A program made the position numbers and the translations under genes. A DNA stretch of 64,000 nt, taken from Candidatus Ozemibacter sibiricus. GTDB lineage: Bacteria; Muiribacteriota; Ozemobacteria; Ozemobacterales; Ozemobacteraceae. The DNA lies in the NCBI GenBank assembly GCA_003327425.1, contig QOQW01000001.1:248001-312000 (forward strand). Reading direction: 5' to 3'. Of the stretch, positions 1-8,161 are shown in pieces (within the stretch, counting starts at the first letter, position 1; every line of letters starts with the position of its first letter). Under the pieces are notes generated by a model, which searched no databases, was not told the origin of the DNA, and saw nothing but the letters and a program-made list of their open reading frames with translations.

Positions 1-5
1 GGTTC

Positions 6-1019
6 ATGGTCTCGGTCCTGGTGTTCCAAAGCCGGGTCGAGGGCGGAATGCGCTGGGGTGGTCTGGCCGCCAGCCTGCTGCTGACCTTCGGGTGCGCCCT
101 GGCCATGCCTCTGGGGCGCTATCTCTTCCTGATGGTCGGCGACCTGGTCGGGTGGAAGGGGAGCCGGCTTCTGGCCGCGCCCACCGCCGGGAATGGCACC
201 ATCGGCTTCACGGATGCCAAGATCATGGAGACCACCATTCTCCAACATCTCGACCTCGACGAGTTCGATGAGGCGATCGCCCTGGGGCGCAAGCTCCTGG
301 CCGGGACCGATCGGAAAGGATTCCCGGTCGCCTGGTTGGCGGTGATCCGGGCGCTGATCGAGCGTGAAGACTACGTGGAAGCCAATCAGAGCCTGGGCGA
401 ATTTCTCCAGACCTTCCAGGGGTCTTCGGTGTCGATCTCCGGGCAATTGCTGTCTGCCTACTACAAAAGTCTGACGAGCGACCATGCGGGGGCGCTGGGG
501 ATCATCCAGAAGCTGCCGCCCGAGCGGATGCAGGGGCTGTCGACCAATGAAGCCGCTCTGTCGTTCCTGGTGCTGGGGCGATGCAATCTCGCGTTCGAGC
601 AGCCGGTCCAGGCCAACCTGGACCTGACCAAGGGCTTGTCGCTGGCCAAGAACCCGCTCACCGCTGCGAAGATCCTCTGCGAGCTGGTCGAACTCGAGGT
701 TTCCATGGAGCGATTGGAGCCGGCCCTGAAATGGTTTGGCCAGGCTCAGTCCCTCAAGGGGGGCAAAAAGACCAGCGGGTTGGTCAAGACGATCGAATCG
801 ATGGTGGTGCTCCTGCAAGGGAAGCCGGAGGTCGCCCTCGCTCTGGCCCAGGACGCCTGCCGGACCTTCCCCAAAACCAGCCGTTCCTGGGCCTGGCTGG
901 GCCATCTGCTGTGCCTGCGCCAGCAGTTCGACGAGGCGGAAAAGCTTCTCGAAAAGATGGCTCCGGGCAGTTCTGATGCCGAGAAACTGATGGGGGAAAT
1001 CACTCGCAAGGGGCGCTGA
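6..1019 (+). CDS. membrane-anchored TPR-like protein, 5' end at window edge
   Basis: The product (337 aa from the first ATG) has a hydrophobic stretch at about residues 18-45, then a soluble helical region to the end. That region shows loose tetratricopeptide-like periodicity: helical pairs ending in patterns such as DEAIALGRKLL and DEAEKLLEKM. TPR repeats usually serve as protein-protein scaffolds, and no catalytic motif is visible. The frame is open to the window edge, so the true start may lie upstream; the ATG at residue 15 (position 48), just before the membrane segment, is another candidate. The gene is followed by a 234-base gap and then the cyclase gene on the same strand. The partner is unknown. 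The TPR assignment rests on pattern only. Confidence 0.6.
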   Translation: MVSVLVFQSRVEGGMRWGGLAASLLLTFGCALAMPLGRYLFLMVGDLVGWKGSRLLAAPTAGNGTIGFTDAKIMETTILQHLDLDEFDEAIALGRKLLAGTDRKGFPVAWLAVIRALIEREDYVEANQSLGEFLQTFQGSSVSISGQLLSAYYKSLTSDHAGALGIIQKLPPERMQGLSTNEAALSFLVLGRCNLAFEQPVQANLDLTKGLSLAKNPLTAAKILCELVELEVSMERLEPALKWFGQAQSLKGGKKTSGLVKTIESMVVLLQGKPEVALALAQDACRTFPKTSRSWAWLGHLLCLRQQFDEAEKLLEKMAPGSSDAEKLMGEITRKGR

Positions 1020-1191
1020 CGCCTCTCGCCGCGATGCGCGGGCCTCTGGCCGGGGAGAGGCGGTCGGGGGGCGCGTTGCCAGGAAGTTGGCCGGTTGGCC
1101 ATGGGGTGGATCAGGCCGAGCGGGAAGTCGCCGGGCGAGTCGCGCGAAATCATTCCCGTGGCAGGCCGATGGCGGTAGGGGTCGGCCGCGG

Positions 1192-1220
1192 TTGCCGTTC
1201 GCCGCCGGATCGGCTAATGT
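1192..1220 (+). promoter_or_regulatory. possible sigma70-type promoter of the cyclase gene
   Basis: TTGCCG (1192-1197) and TAATGT (1215-1220) are separated by 17 bases and lie 33 bases upstream of the cyclase ATG. Each hexamer matches consensus only partly. The rest of the 1020-1253 gap holds only a GC-rich inverted repeat (1021-1027 with 1055-1061) without a T tract. Confidence 0.35.
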
Positions 1221-1253
1221 TAAAGAGGGAAGCATACGATTCCTCTCAGAGCC

Positions 1254-3332
1254 ATGGCTGAAGAACAAGAAGCCAAAAAAGGCCTCAAGGCCATTCTGCC
1301 CGACCTCCTGGGCGTGCTCGGGACGGTAGCGGTCGGCGGCGTGGCCTATCTCGTCTTCACCAACAAACTGCCGCAGACCTTCTGGAAGGCCTACAACTAT
1401 TTCTACATCCTGACCATCGTCGGGATCTTCGGCCTCCTCGGCGAAAAGATCGCCATCACGCTGTCGGTCTTCATCGTTCCCCTCCTCCTTGGCGGAGGAG
1501 CGATCATGATGCGCTTGAAGCCTGAGACCTACCCTATCGAGGAATGGTGGGAGGTGTATTCGCTCCTGGTGATCTTCTCCGCCGGGTTGCTGGTATTTCT
1601 CTTCCTCCGATGGGAGCAGACGAAAAAAGCCAAAGCCCTGGAAGCCGAGAGCGGCCAGTTGAAAGCCCGCATCGATCCTGCGGCGGCGGCTCGCTACCGG
1701 CAGGCGCAGGCCGAGAAAGAGAAAGGGGCCGAGATCAAGCTCGAGGGGCTGACCGGGGGCAAACCCGAGAAGAAGCTGAAGAAGAAAGAAGAGCCGGCCC
1801 CTGAGCCGGTCGATCCCAATGAGACCCCCGAACAGCGCATGGAGCGAGAGATGCGCCAGTTGAAAGACGAGTTCAGCAAGAAGTCGATGAAGCTGTCGAC
1901 CACCTTGCTGCGCATGAAGAACCTGACCAAGAGCCTCGATCGCGACGAGATCTTCGCGACGGTCGTCGAGATCATCGCCAAGGGGCTCGACGCCGATCGG
2001 GTGCAGCTCCTGCTGAACGATGAGAAGGAAGGGAAGCTGCGCATCGTGCATGCCGAGGGCATGCCGGCCAAAGAGTATCGCGACATCGTCATCAACCATG
2101 AGGAAAACTGCATCATCACCTTCCTGGCCAAACGGAACACCCGGGAAGAGATCGGGGCAGGCGGTGCCATGGGCATCAAGGAGTGCGAGGTCGACCCCAA
2201 GACTCGCGGTCTGATCGGCCAGGGCACGATCAAAACGATTCTCGCCGCTCCCATCTATGTCGAGGGCAAGGTGTTCGGCGTGGTCAACGTCGAGCGGATG
2301 CGCAATCCCGACTATACCCGCGATGATCAGAACCTGGTCGCCACGTGCGCCGACATCGCCGGTCTGGTCATGAAAAACGCCAAATTGTACTCGGCGACGA
2401 TGGAAGACCTCATTTCGACCAAGAAGCTGAGCGAAGAGCAACTGCGGAAGAACGAAGAGCTGAAGGGCAGCCTGTCGCGCATCGTGTCGCCGAGCGTGGC
2501 CGAAATGATCATGGCCAACCCCGAAGGTCTCAAGCTCGGTGGCAACAAGTGCGAAGTCACCATGTTCTTCTCCGACATCCGCGGGTTCACGAAGATGTCC
2601 GAATCGATGGACCCCTCCGACATCGTCGCCCAGCTCAACGTCTATTTCACGCGCATGACCGACATCCTGATGGAAATGGATGGCACGCTCGACAAATACG
2701 TCGGCGACGAGTTGATGGCCCTGTTCGGGGCGCCGGTGTCGCGGCCCGATGATCCCATTCGCGCCGTGCTGACGGGCGTCAAGATGCTGGAAGCCCTGCG
2801 TGAGCTGCAGGAGATGTGGAAGAAGGAAGGCAAACCGGTCATCCAGATCGGCATCGGCATCAATACCGGCATCGTCACCGCCGGCTACATGGGCTCGGAG
2901 AAGCAGCTCTCCTACACGGTCATCGGCGACAATGTCAACCTGGCCGCCCGCGTCATGGCCAATGCCAAGCCCATGCAGCTGCTGATCACGAAATCGACCT
3001 ACGAGCGCGTGGCCGACTATTTCGACGTCACCCCGCTCGAGCCGATCATGGTCAAGGGCAAATCGATGCCCATCGAGATCTTCCTGGTCAATGGCGTCAA
3101 AGCGGGGGTCGACATCGGGGCGGTGATCGGCAAGAACGTCGGCACCTTCACCACGGTCGGCTCCAGCGGTTCGACCCAGGCCGTGGGTCTGCCGTCCAAC
3201 CTCACCGAAGACCAGAAGAAGGTCAACATCAAGCTCGACGACAAGCCGAAGGTCATCGAGTGCGGCAACTGCGGCACCGAGAACGACAGCCAGACCAAGT
3301 TCTGTCGCAAGTGCGGCATGCCGATCTTCTGA
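1254..3332 (+). CDS. membrane-bound adenylate/guanylate cyclase with GAF domain and C-terminal zinc ribbon
   Basis: The 692-residue protein has three hydrophobic segments in roughly the first 115 residues. A Lys/Glu-rich charged linker follows (about 120-210), then a GAF-like sensor domain (about 210-375), a short coiled coil and a class III nucleotide cyclase domain (about 430-605). The two metal-binding aspartates are present in FFSDIRGFT and KYVGDELMALFG, so it should be active. Lys in LDKYVGDE fits ATP as substrate, which is an inference. The C terminus is a zinc ribbon with CxxC pairs at C670/C673 and C684/C687. Such proteins make cAMP (or cGMP) in response to a ligand bound by GAF or a membrane cue. 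The downstream butyrate kinase gene has its own promoter, so it is probably a separate unit. Confidence 0.9.
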   Translation: MAEEQEAKKGLKAILPDLLGVLGTVAVGGVAYLVFTNKLPQTFWKAYNYFYILTIVGIFGLLGEKIAITLSVFIVPLLLGGGAIMMRLKPETYPIEEWWEVYSLLVIFSAGLLVFLFLRWEQTKKAKALEAESGQLKARIDPAAAARYRQAQAEKEKGAEIKLEGLTGGKPEKKLKKKEEPAPEPVDPNETPEQRMEREMRQLKDEFSKKSMKLSTTLLRMKNLTKSLDRDEIFATVVEIIAKGLDADRVQLLLNDEKEGKLRIVHAEGMPAKEYRDIVINHEENCIITFLAKRNTREEIGAGGAMGIKECEVDPKTRGLIGQGTIKTILAAPIYVEGKVFGVVNVERMRNPDYTRDDQNLVATCADIAGLVMKNAKLYSATMEDLISTKKLSEEQLRKNEELKGSLSRIVSPSVAEMIMANPEGLKLGGNKCEVTMFFSDIRGFTKMSESMDPSDIVAQLNVYFTRMTDILMEMDGTLDKYVGDELMALFGAPVSRPDDPIRAVLTGVKMLEALRELQEMWKKEGKPVIQIGIGINTGIVTAGYMGSEKQLSYTVIGDNVNLAARVMANAKPMQLLITKSTYERVADYFDVTPLEPIMVKGKSMPIEIFLVNGVKAGVDIGAVIGKNVGTFTTVGSSGSTQAVGLPSNLTEDQKKVNIKLDDKPKVIECGNCGTENDSQTKFCRKCGMPIF

Positions 3333-3427
3333 TTTCATTCCAGCTTCTGCGCTTTGAGGCCGGTGGCCTCTGCACCCCGCGCCCCGCGTCCGTCGGAGGA
3401 TCGTCCGCCGCAGAATGAAGGGAACGT

Positions 3428-3457
3428 TTGGCCATTCGCCGGCGGTCGTGGTATATT
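3428..3457 (+). promoter_or_regulatory. probable sigma70-type promoter of the buk-ptb cassette
   Basis: TTGGCC (3428-3433), an 18-base spacer and TATATT (3452-3457) lie 58 bases upstream of the buk ATG. The -10 matches consensus at 5 of 6 positions. It also argues against the longer frame that opens at 3354, because transcription would begin inside it. Confidence 0.5.
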
Positions 3458-3515
3458 GCCGAAGGCCATTCCCGGCCTCTGGCAGAAATTTTCCCCTTCT
3501 CTGAAAGGCGTTCGC

Positions 3516-4682
3516 ATGCCGACGGTCGATAGCATTCTGGTCATCAACACCGGCTCGACCAGCACCAAATGCTCCTTGCATGATGTGGCAGGAGAGAAGC
3601 TGACGCAGGCCTGGTCGCACCAGGTCGATCATCCCGATGATCTGTTCCTGCGGTATCCCAGCATCTCCGATCAGGTCGATGAGCGGGAAGCCAATGTCAG
3701 GCAGGCGCTGCCGACCGCGCTGCTGAACGAGCGGCGGCTGATCGCGGTCGGGGCCATCGGGGGCATGCTGCCGCCGGTGCCGAGCGGGGTGATCCGGGTC
3801 AATGAGGCGCTCGAGACGTTCAGCCTGAAAACGCCGGTCTACCAGCACGCCTCGAATCTCGGGGCCCCCCTGGCCGCCCGGATGGCCCGCACCTATGGCA
3901 CCGAAGCGTTCGTGGTCGACCCGGTGGGGGTCGATGAAATGGCGCCCATCGCCCGGATCTCCGGGTGTCCTGAACTGCCGCGGTTCAGTTTCGTGCATGC
4001 GCTCAACATCCGGGCCACGGTGCGGGCGCTGGCCGAGCGGCTGGGCAAGCCGTTCCAGGCCATGCGCTGCGTGGTCGCCCACCTGGGAGGCGGGTTCTCC
4101 ATCGCGCCGTTCGACCGGGGCCGGATCGTCGACAGCGACAACCGCATGGAATCGGCGCCGTTCACGCCCGAGCGGGCCGGGGGCGTGCCGCCCATTCCGC
4201 TGCTGAAGCTGGCCTTTTCCGGGAAATACACGGAGAAAGAGCTGCACAAGAAGCTGTACGGGGCGGGCGGGCTGTACGCCTACCTGGGTACCAAGGACAT
4301 CCGTGAAGTCAAACGCCGCATCGAGGCGGGAGACGGCTTCGCTAAGTTCATCTACGACGCGATGATCTATCAGATCGCCAAGGAGATCGGGGCGATGGCG
4401 TCGGTGCTCGAGTTCGATCTGGATGGCATCATCATCACCGGCGGGGTCGCGCATGAACCCTATCTGGTGGCCGAATTGACCCGGAAGGTCAGCCGGATCG
4501 CCCCGGTCACGGTCTTCCCGGGGGGCAACGAGAACGAAGCCATCGCGCTCAGCATCTGGCTAATGCTGACGGGCCGCGAGCCCTGCCTGACCTGGCCCGA
4601 CTGCCGCCTGCCCGAGGACGTGATCGACCCGCTGCGGCAATGGCGGCGTGAGCAGACGCCGGTCGAGGAGAAACACGCATGA
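3516..4682 (+). CDS. buk: butyrate kinase
   Basis: This acetokinase-family enzyme (388 aa) interconverts butyryl phosphate (or branched acyl phosphates) plus ADP with the acid plus ATP. The N-terminal phosphate-binding motif INTGSTSTK follows the start directly. Later family signatures are visible: the AHLGGGFS segment, and ITGGVAHE with FPGGNENEA near the C terminus. The ATG at 3516 is preferred over the in-frame ATG at 3354: the family begins here, and the extra 54 residues are low-complexity and lie over the promoter. The stop overlaps the start of ptb (ATGA), which indicates translational coupling. With ptb and the 2-oxoacid oxidoreductase downstream, the likely role is substrate-level phosphorylation from acyl-CoA made from amino acids. 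Confidence 0.93.
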   Translation: MPTVDSILVINTGSTSTKCSLHDVAGEKLTQAWSHQVDHPDDLFLRYPSISDQVDEREANVRQALPTALLNERRLIAVGAIGGMLPPVPSGVIRVNEALETFSLKTPVYQHASNLGAPLAARMARTYGTEAFVVDPVGVDEMAPIARISGCPELPRFSFVHALNIRATVRALAERLGKPFQAMRCVVAHLGGGFSIAPFDRGRIVDSDNRMESAPFTPERAGGVPPIPLLKLAFSGKYTEKELHKKLYGAGGLYAYLGTKDIREVKRRIEAGDGFAKFIYDAMIYQIAKEIGAMASVLEFDLDGIIITGGVAHEPYLVAELTRKVSRIAPVTVFPGGNENEAIALSIWLMLTGREPCLTWPDCRLPEDVIDPLRQWRREQTPVEEKHA

Positions 4683-5599
4683 GCATTGCCACGTTCGCTG
4701 CCCTGGAACAGAAGGTCCGTGGTCTGCCCCCGGTCGGAGTCGCGGTGGCGGCGGCGGCCGATGCCGAGGTGATCGACAGCCTCAAGGCCGCGCGCGCCCT
4801 GGGATTCATCGGTCGGGTCTTCCTGACCGGCGACGAAGCGGCCATCCGCCGCACCATCGCCGAGGTCGGCGATGAGGCTCATCGCTACGACATCATCAGC
4901 GCCGCCGATGAGGCCAATGCCGCGCGGGCCGCGGTGGCCAAGGTGCGGGAAGGCGCGGCGGGCATCCTGGTGAAAGGGTCCCTCAAGACCGAGGCCTATT
5001 TGAAGGCCATTCTCGATCGGGAGGCCGGCTTGCGGGGTTCGGGGGTGCTGTCGAACATTTCGGTCTTCGAGATGGCCTCCTACCACAAGTTGCTGGGGGT
5101 GACCGACAACGCTGTCATCGTCCAGCCCACCCTCGAGGAGAAGAAGGTGCTCATCGAGAACACCCGGCCCGTCTGGCGGGCCCTGGAGATCGAGCGACCC
5201 AAGGTGGCGGTGCTGGCCGCGGTCGAGACGGTCTCGCCCAAGATGCCGGCGACGCTCGAGGCGGCGGCGCTGGTCGTCATGAGCCAACGGGGCCAGATCA
5301 AAGGGTTCGTCGTCGATGGCCCGCTCGGGTATGACGCTGCCATCAACCGGGCGGCCGCCGAACACAAGGGGCTGGGTGGGTCGCCGGTGGCGGGCGACCC
5401 CGATCTCATTCTCTGCCCGAATCTGGAAACGGCCAACTCGCTCGGCAAAAGCTTCAAATTCCATGGCCAGGCCACCTGGGGCGGGTTGGTCCTGGGGGCG
5501 GCGGTACCGGCCGTCTTGAATTCGCGGTCCGATGACCGGCAGAACCGGTTGAACTCCCTGTGTCTGGCCCGCGCCATGTGCCCCGGCCCGGATCGTTGA
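4679..5599 (+). CDS. ptb: phosphate butyryltransferase (phosphate acyltransferase family)
   Basis: The enzyme transfers the acyl group of butyryl-CoA, or of branched-chain acyl-CoA, to phosphate, supplying the substrate of Buk. The 306-residue length is typical of Ptb. The fold signature is visible as AVAAAADAEVIDSLKAA near the start and GPLGYDAAINRAAAEHKG, then a C-terminal NLETANSLGKSF segment shared with phosphate acetyl/butyryltransferases. It starts in a 4-nt overlap with buk, with GAGGAG a few bases upstream. The order buk-ptb followed by an oxoacid oxidoreductase resembles the ptb/buk genes of bkd-type branched-chain 2-oxoacid clusters. Substrate chain length cannot be read from the sequence. 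Confidence 0.92.
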   Translation: MSIATFAALEQKVRGLPPVGVAVAAAADAEVIDSLKAARALGFIGRVFLTGDEAAIRRTIAEVGDEAHRYDIISAADEANAARAAVAKVREGAAGILVKGSLKTEAYLKAILDREAGLRGSGVLSNISVFEMASYHKLLGVTDNAVIVQPTLEEKKVLIENTRPVWRALEIERPKVAVLAAVETVSPKMPATLEAAALVVMSQRGQIKGFVVDGPLGYDAAINRAAAEHKGLGGSPVAGDPDLILCPNLETANSLGKSFKFHGQATWGGLVLGAAVPAVLNSRSDDRQNRLNSLCLARAMCPGPDR

Positions 5600-5703
5600 C
5601 CCTCGTTCTTCCTCATCCCTCCATTTCTCTGTCCGTTTCAGCAACCAGTCACTTTTGAGCCACTCCTTCATTCACACTTCATTTCACCGCAAGAGGAACC
5701 GCT

Positions 5704-6819
5704 ATGACACACTCCCCTCGGGTCGCTCTCATCGATGGATCGCGGCTCATCATCGAGGCCCTCGTTCAGAGCGGGGCCGACACGTTCATCGGGTATCCCA
5801 TCACGCCGTCCAACCTGCTGTTCCAGTATGCGAGCGAGCGCTTCCCCCGGATGCTGGGGGCGCCTGACGAGATCACCACCCTGCAATGGATGAGCGGGGC
5901 CGCCGCCACCGGGTTGCTGACCGTGACGGCCACCTCTTTTCCTGGGTTCGCCTTGATGGTCGAATCGATCAACATGGCGTTCATGATGGAACTGCCCATG
6001 GTCATCATCCTGGCGCAGCGGCTGGGGCCGGCGACCGGTACGGCCACCACGGGCGCGCAAGGCGATCTGGCCCTGGTCCGGGGGATGATCTCGGGCGGCT
6101 TTCCGGTGCCGACCCTCTGCATTTCGAGCCTGCCAGACTGCTGGGATCTGTCGCACGAAGCCTTGCGGGTGGCCGTCTCGCTGCGGACGCCGGTGATCCT
6201 GCTGACGTCGAAGGAAATGATCATGACCATGCAGGATTTCGATCTGGCGACCTTGAAACCCCTTTCTCCCATCAAGATTCCCTTGTACAAAGGGGAAGGG
6301 CCGTATCTCCCCTATGCCCCCGATGAGCGGGGCGTGCCGCCGTTCCTGCCGTTGGGCAACCCGCACCACCAGGTGCGCATGACGGCCTCCACCCACGATG
6401 CCACGGGGTTGATCCAGGCCGGGACGCCCGAAGCGCTGGGCAATTCGACCCGGCTGCATCGCAAGATCGTCCGCAATCTGCCGGATTACACCTGGCTGGA
6501 ACTCGACGAGCAACCGGACGCCCGCCGCCTCGTCGTGGCCTACGACGTCACGGCGGGCGCCGCCCGGGAAGCGGTTCGGCGGTTGCGCGAGCAAGGCCAT
6601 CGGGTTTCGCTCCTGGTCGTCAAAACGCTGTTCCCCACGCCGCCGCAGATCTTCGAGGTCATCGACCGCTACGAGCGGGTGGTGTTCCCGGAAGAGAACC
6701 TGACCGGGCAGTTCGTCGAACACCTGTTCGGACAGCGGATTCCGAGCCGAATCCGGTCGGTGCATTCGTTCGGGGCCATGATTCCGCCCGCGGCCATCAT
6801 GCAGGAGGTGATCGCATGA
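5704..6819 (+). CDS. 2-oxoacid:ferredoxin oxidoreductase, alpha subunit
   Basis: The 371-residue protein belongs to the pyruvate/2-oxoacid:ferredoxin oxidoreductase alpha family (KorA/VorA-like). Its N-terminal half carries the pyrimidine-binding module (FIGYPITPSNLLFQY, then TTLQWMSGAAATGLLTVTATSFPG). A C-terminal transketolase-C-like module ends in VVFPEENLTGQF. It should pair with the next product to oxidise a 2-oxoacid with CoA to acyl-CoA, CO2 and reduced ferredoxin. AAGAGGAA lies 5 bases before the ATG, and the stop overlaps the next start (ATGA). Neighbouring ptb and buk point to branched-chain or 2-oxobutyrate-type substrates rather than pyruvate, which is inference. The 104-base gap before it is pyrimidine-rich, with no clear terminator or promoter. 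Confidence 0.88.
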   Translation: MTHSPRVALIDGSRLIIEALVQSGADTFIGYPITPSNLLFQYASERFPRMLGAPDEITTLQWMSGAAATGLLTVTATSFPGFALMVESINMAFMMELPMVIILAQRLGPATGTATTGAQGDLALVRGMISGGFPVPTLCISSLPDCWDLSHEALRVAVSLRTPVILLTSKEMIMTMQDFDLATLKPLSPIKIPLYKGEGPYLPYAPDERGVPPFLPLGNPHHQVRMTASTHDATGLIQAGTPEALGNSTRLHRKIVRNLPDYTWLELDEQPDARRLVVAYDVTAGAAREAVRRLREQGHRVSLLVVKTLFPTPPQIFEVIDRYERVVFPEENLTGQFVEHLFGQRIPSRIRSVHSFGAMIPPAAIMQEVIA

Positions 6820-8138
6820 GCACTCCCGATACCGTCGTCCAAGCCCCTCCCGCCTCCGATACTGCGCCTGCCTTCCTGCGCACCGACCATCTGCCTTTCT
6901 GCAAGGGCTGCGGTCACAACATCGTGGCCATCAATACGGAAAAGGCGTTGCACAAAGTGGCCGGCCTGTCGCCGCTCGATGTGGTGGTGGTGAGCGATAT
7001 CGGGTGTATCGGCATCATCGATCAGCAGTACGCATCGCACACCATCCATGGCCTGCATGGCCGTTCGACCGCGCTGGGCGTCGGCGTTTCCCTGGGCGTT
7101 CACCCTCCCGGCAAGAAGATCCTCGTCTACATCGGCGATGGCGGGGCGACCATCGGTCTGCCGCACATTCTCGAGGCAGCTGACCGGAACGTCGACATGA
7201 CGGTTCTGGTGCACAACAACATGCTGTATGGCATGACCGGCGGGCAGCCCAGCGGCCTGACGCCCGTCGGCTTCAAGACGGCCTCGACCCCTGACGGCAA
7301 GATCACGCCGGGCTTCGATCTGTGCCGGCTGGCGCATGTGGCCGGGGCCATCCGGGTGCAGCGCCTGATCGGGATCGGCGATTTCTCGGATGACCTGGCC
7401 GAAGCCTTCCGTACCCCCGGGTTCTCTCTGGTGGAGATCATCGAGATCTGTCCATCCTATGGGGTGAAGTACAACCCGGGTCGCAAACCGGCTGATATCG
7501 CCCGGGAAAACGGGTTCGAACCGGTGGTCCTCACCAATCCGCCGCGCCCGATCCACTCGCGGCCCGCCCGCCTCGATCGCCCCTCCCTCCTGAATGACGA
7601 TCTGGTCGTCCCCCATCGGGATGTATCGAACCTGCCGCGGAAATACTCCATCATCCTGGCAGGATCGGCCGGCGAAGGCGTCCAGGCGGCGGGCGAACTG
7701 CTGGCCGAGGCGGGCATCGCCTGCGGCTTGTCGGTGACGAAGAAGGGCAGCTATCCCGTGACGGTCGGGGTCGGCTTCTCGCTGATCGAGGTCAACCTCA
7801 AGAACCGTCCGATCAACTACACGGGCATCGAAACCCCTGACGCCATCGTCATCACCTCGCTGGATGGACTGCGCAAGGTCGAATCCCAGATCCGGACCAT
7901 GCAATCGGGCGTCCTGCTCATCGATGCCAGCCTGCCCAAACCGGCCAGCCCGGGCGTGGTCGTCATCTCGGCCGATCTCCGCACGCCGATGGGGACCCGG
8001 AATGTCTCCCTCTACAGTCTGGGGTTGCTGCTGGCCAAGACCTCGTTGTTGCCCCTGTCGGCCTACCTCGATGCCATCCGGCACCGGTTCGGCGACAAGG
8101 TCGACCTGGCCAGGCTGCAGGCCCTGCTGACCACCTGA
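6816..8138 (+). CDS. 2-oxoacid:ferredoxin oxidoreductase, fused beta-gamma subunit
   Basis: Residues 1 to about 255 are the thiamine-diphosphate-binding beta subunit. The motif FCKGCGH (C29, C32), a third cysteine in SDIGC and a fourth in EICPSYG match the four ligands of the proximal [4Fe-4S] cluster. The ThDP motif runs from GDGGATIG to NNMLYGMTGG. Residues from about 280 (YSIILAGSAGEGVQAAG) to the end form the gamma domain. The linker between them is Pro/Arg-rich. Beta-gamma fusions exist but are less common than separate subunits. No ferredoxin-like delta subunit is encoded nearby, so a free ferredoxin probably accepts the electrons. The gene overlaps alpha by 4 bases and has GGAGGTG before the ATG. 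Confidence 0.88.
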   Translation: MSTPDTVVQAPPASDTAPAFLRTDHLPFCKGCGHNIVAINTEKALHKVAGLSPLDVVVVSDIGCIGIIDQQYASHTIHGLHGRSTALGVGVSLGVHPPGKKILVYIGDGGATIGLPHILEAADRNVDMTVLVHNNMLYGMTGGQPSGLTPVGFKTASTPDGKITPGFDLCRLAHVAGAIRVQRLIGIGDFSDDLAEAFRTPGFSLVEIIEICPSYGVKYNPGRKPADIARENGFEPVVLTNPPRPIHSRPARLDRPSLLNDDLVVPHRDVSNLPRKYSIILAGSAGEGVQAAGELLAEAGIACGLSVTKKGSYPVTVGVGFSLIEVNLKNRPINYTGIETPDAIVITSLDGLRKVESQIRTMQSGVLLIDASLPKPASPGVVVISADLRTPMGTRNVSLYSLGLLLAKTSLLPLSAYLDAIRHRFGDKVDLARLQALLTT

Positions 8139-8161
8139 GACCCGAGAGCAGAGGCGAGCCC

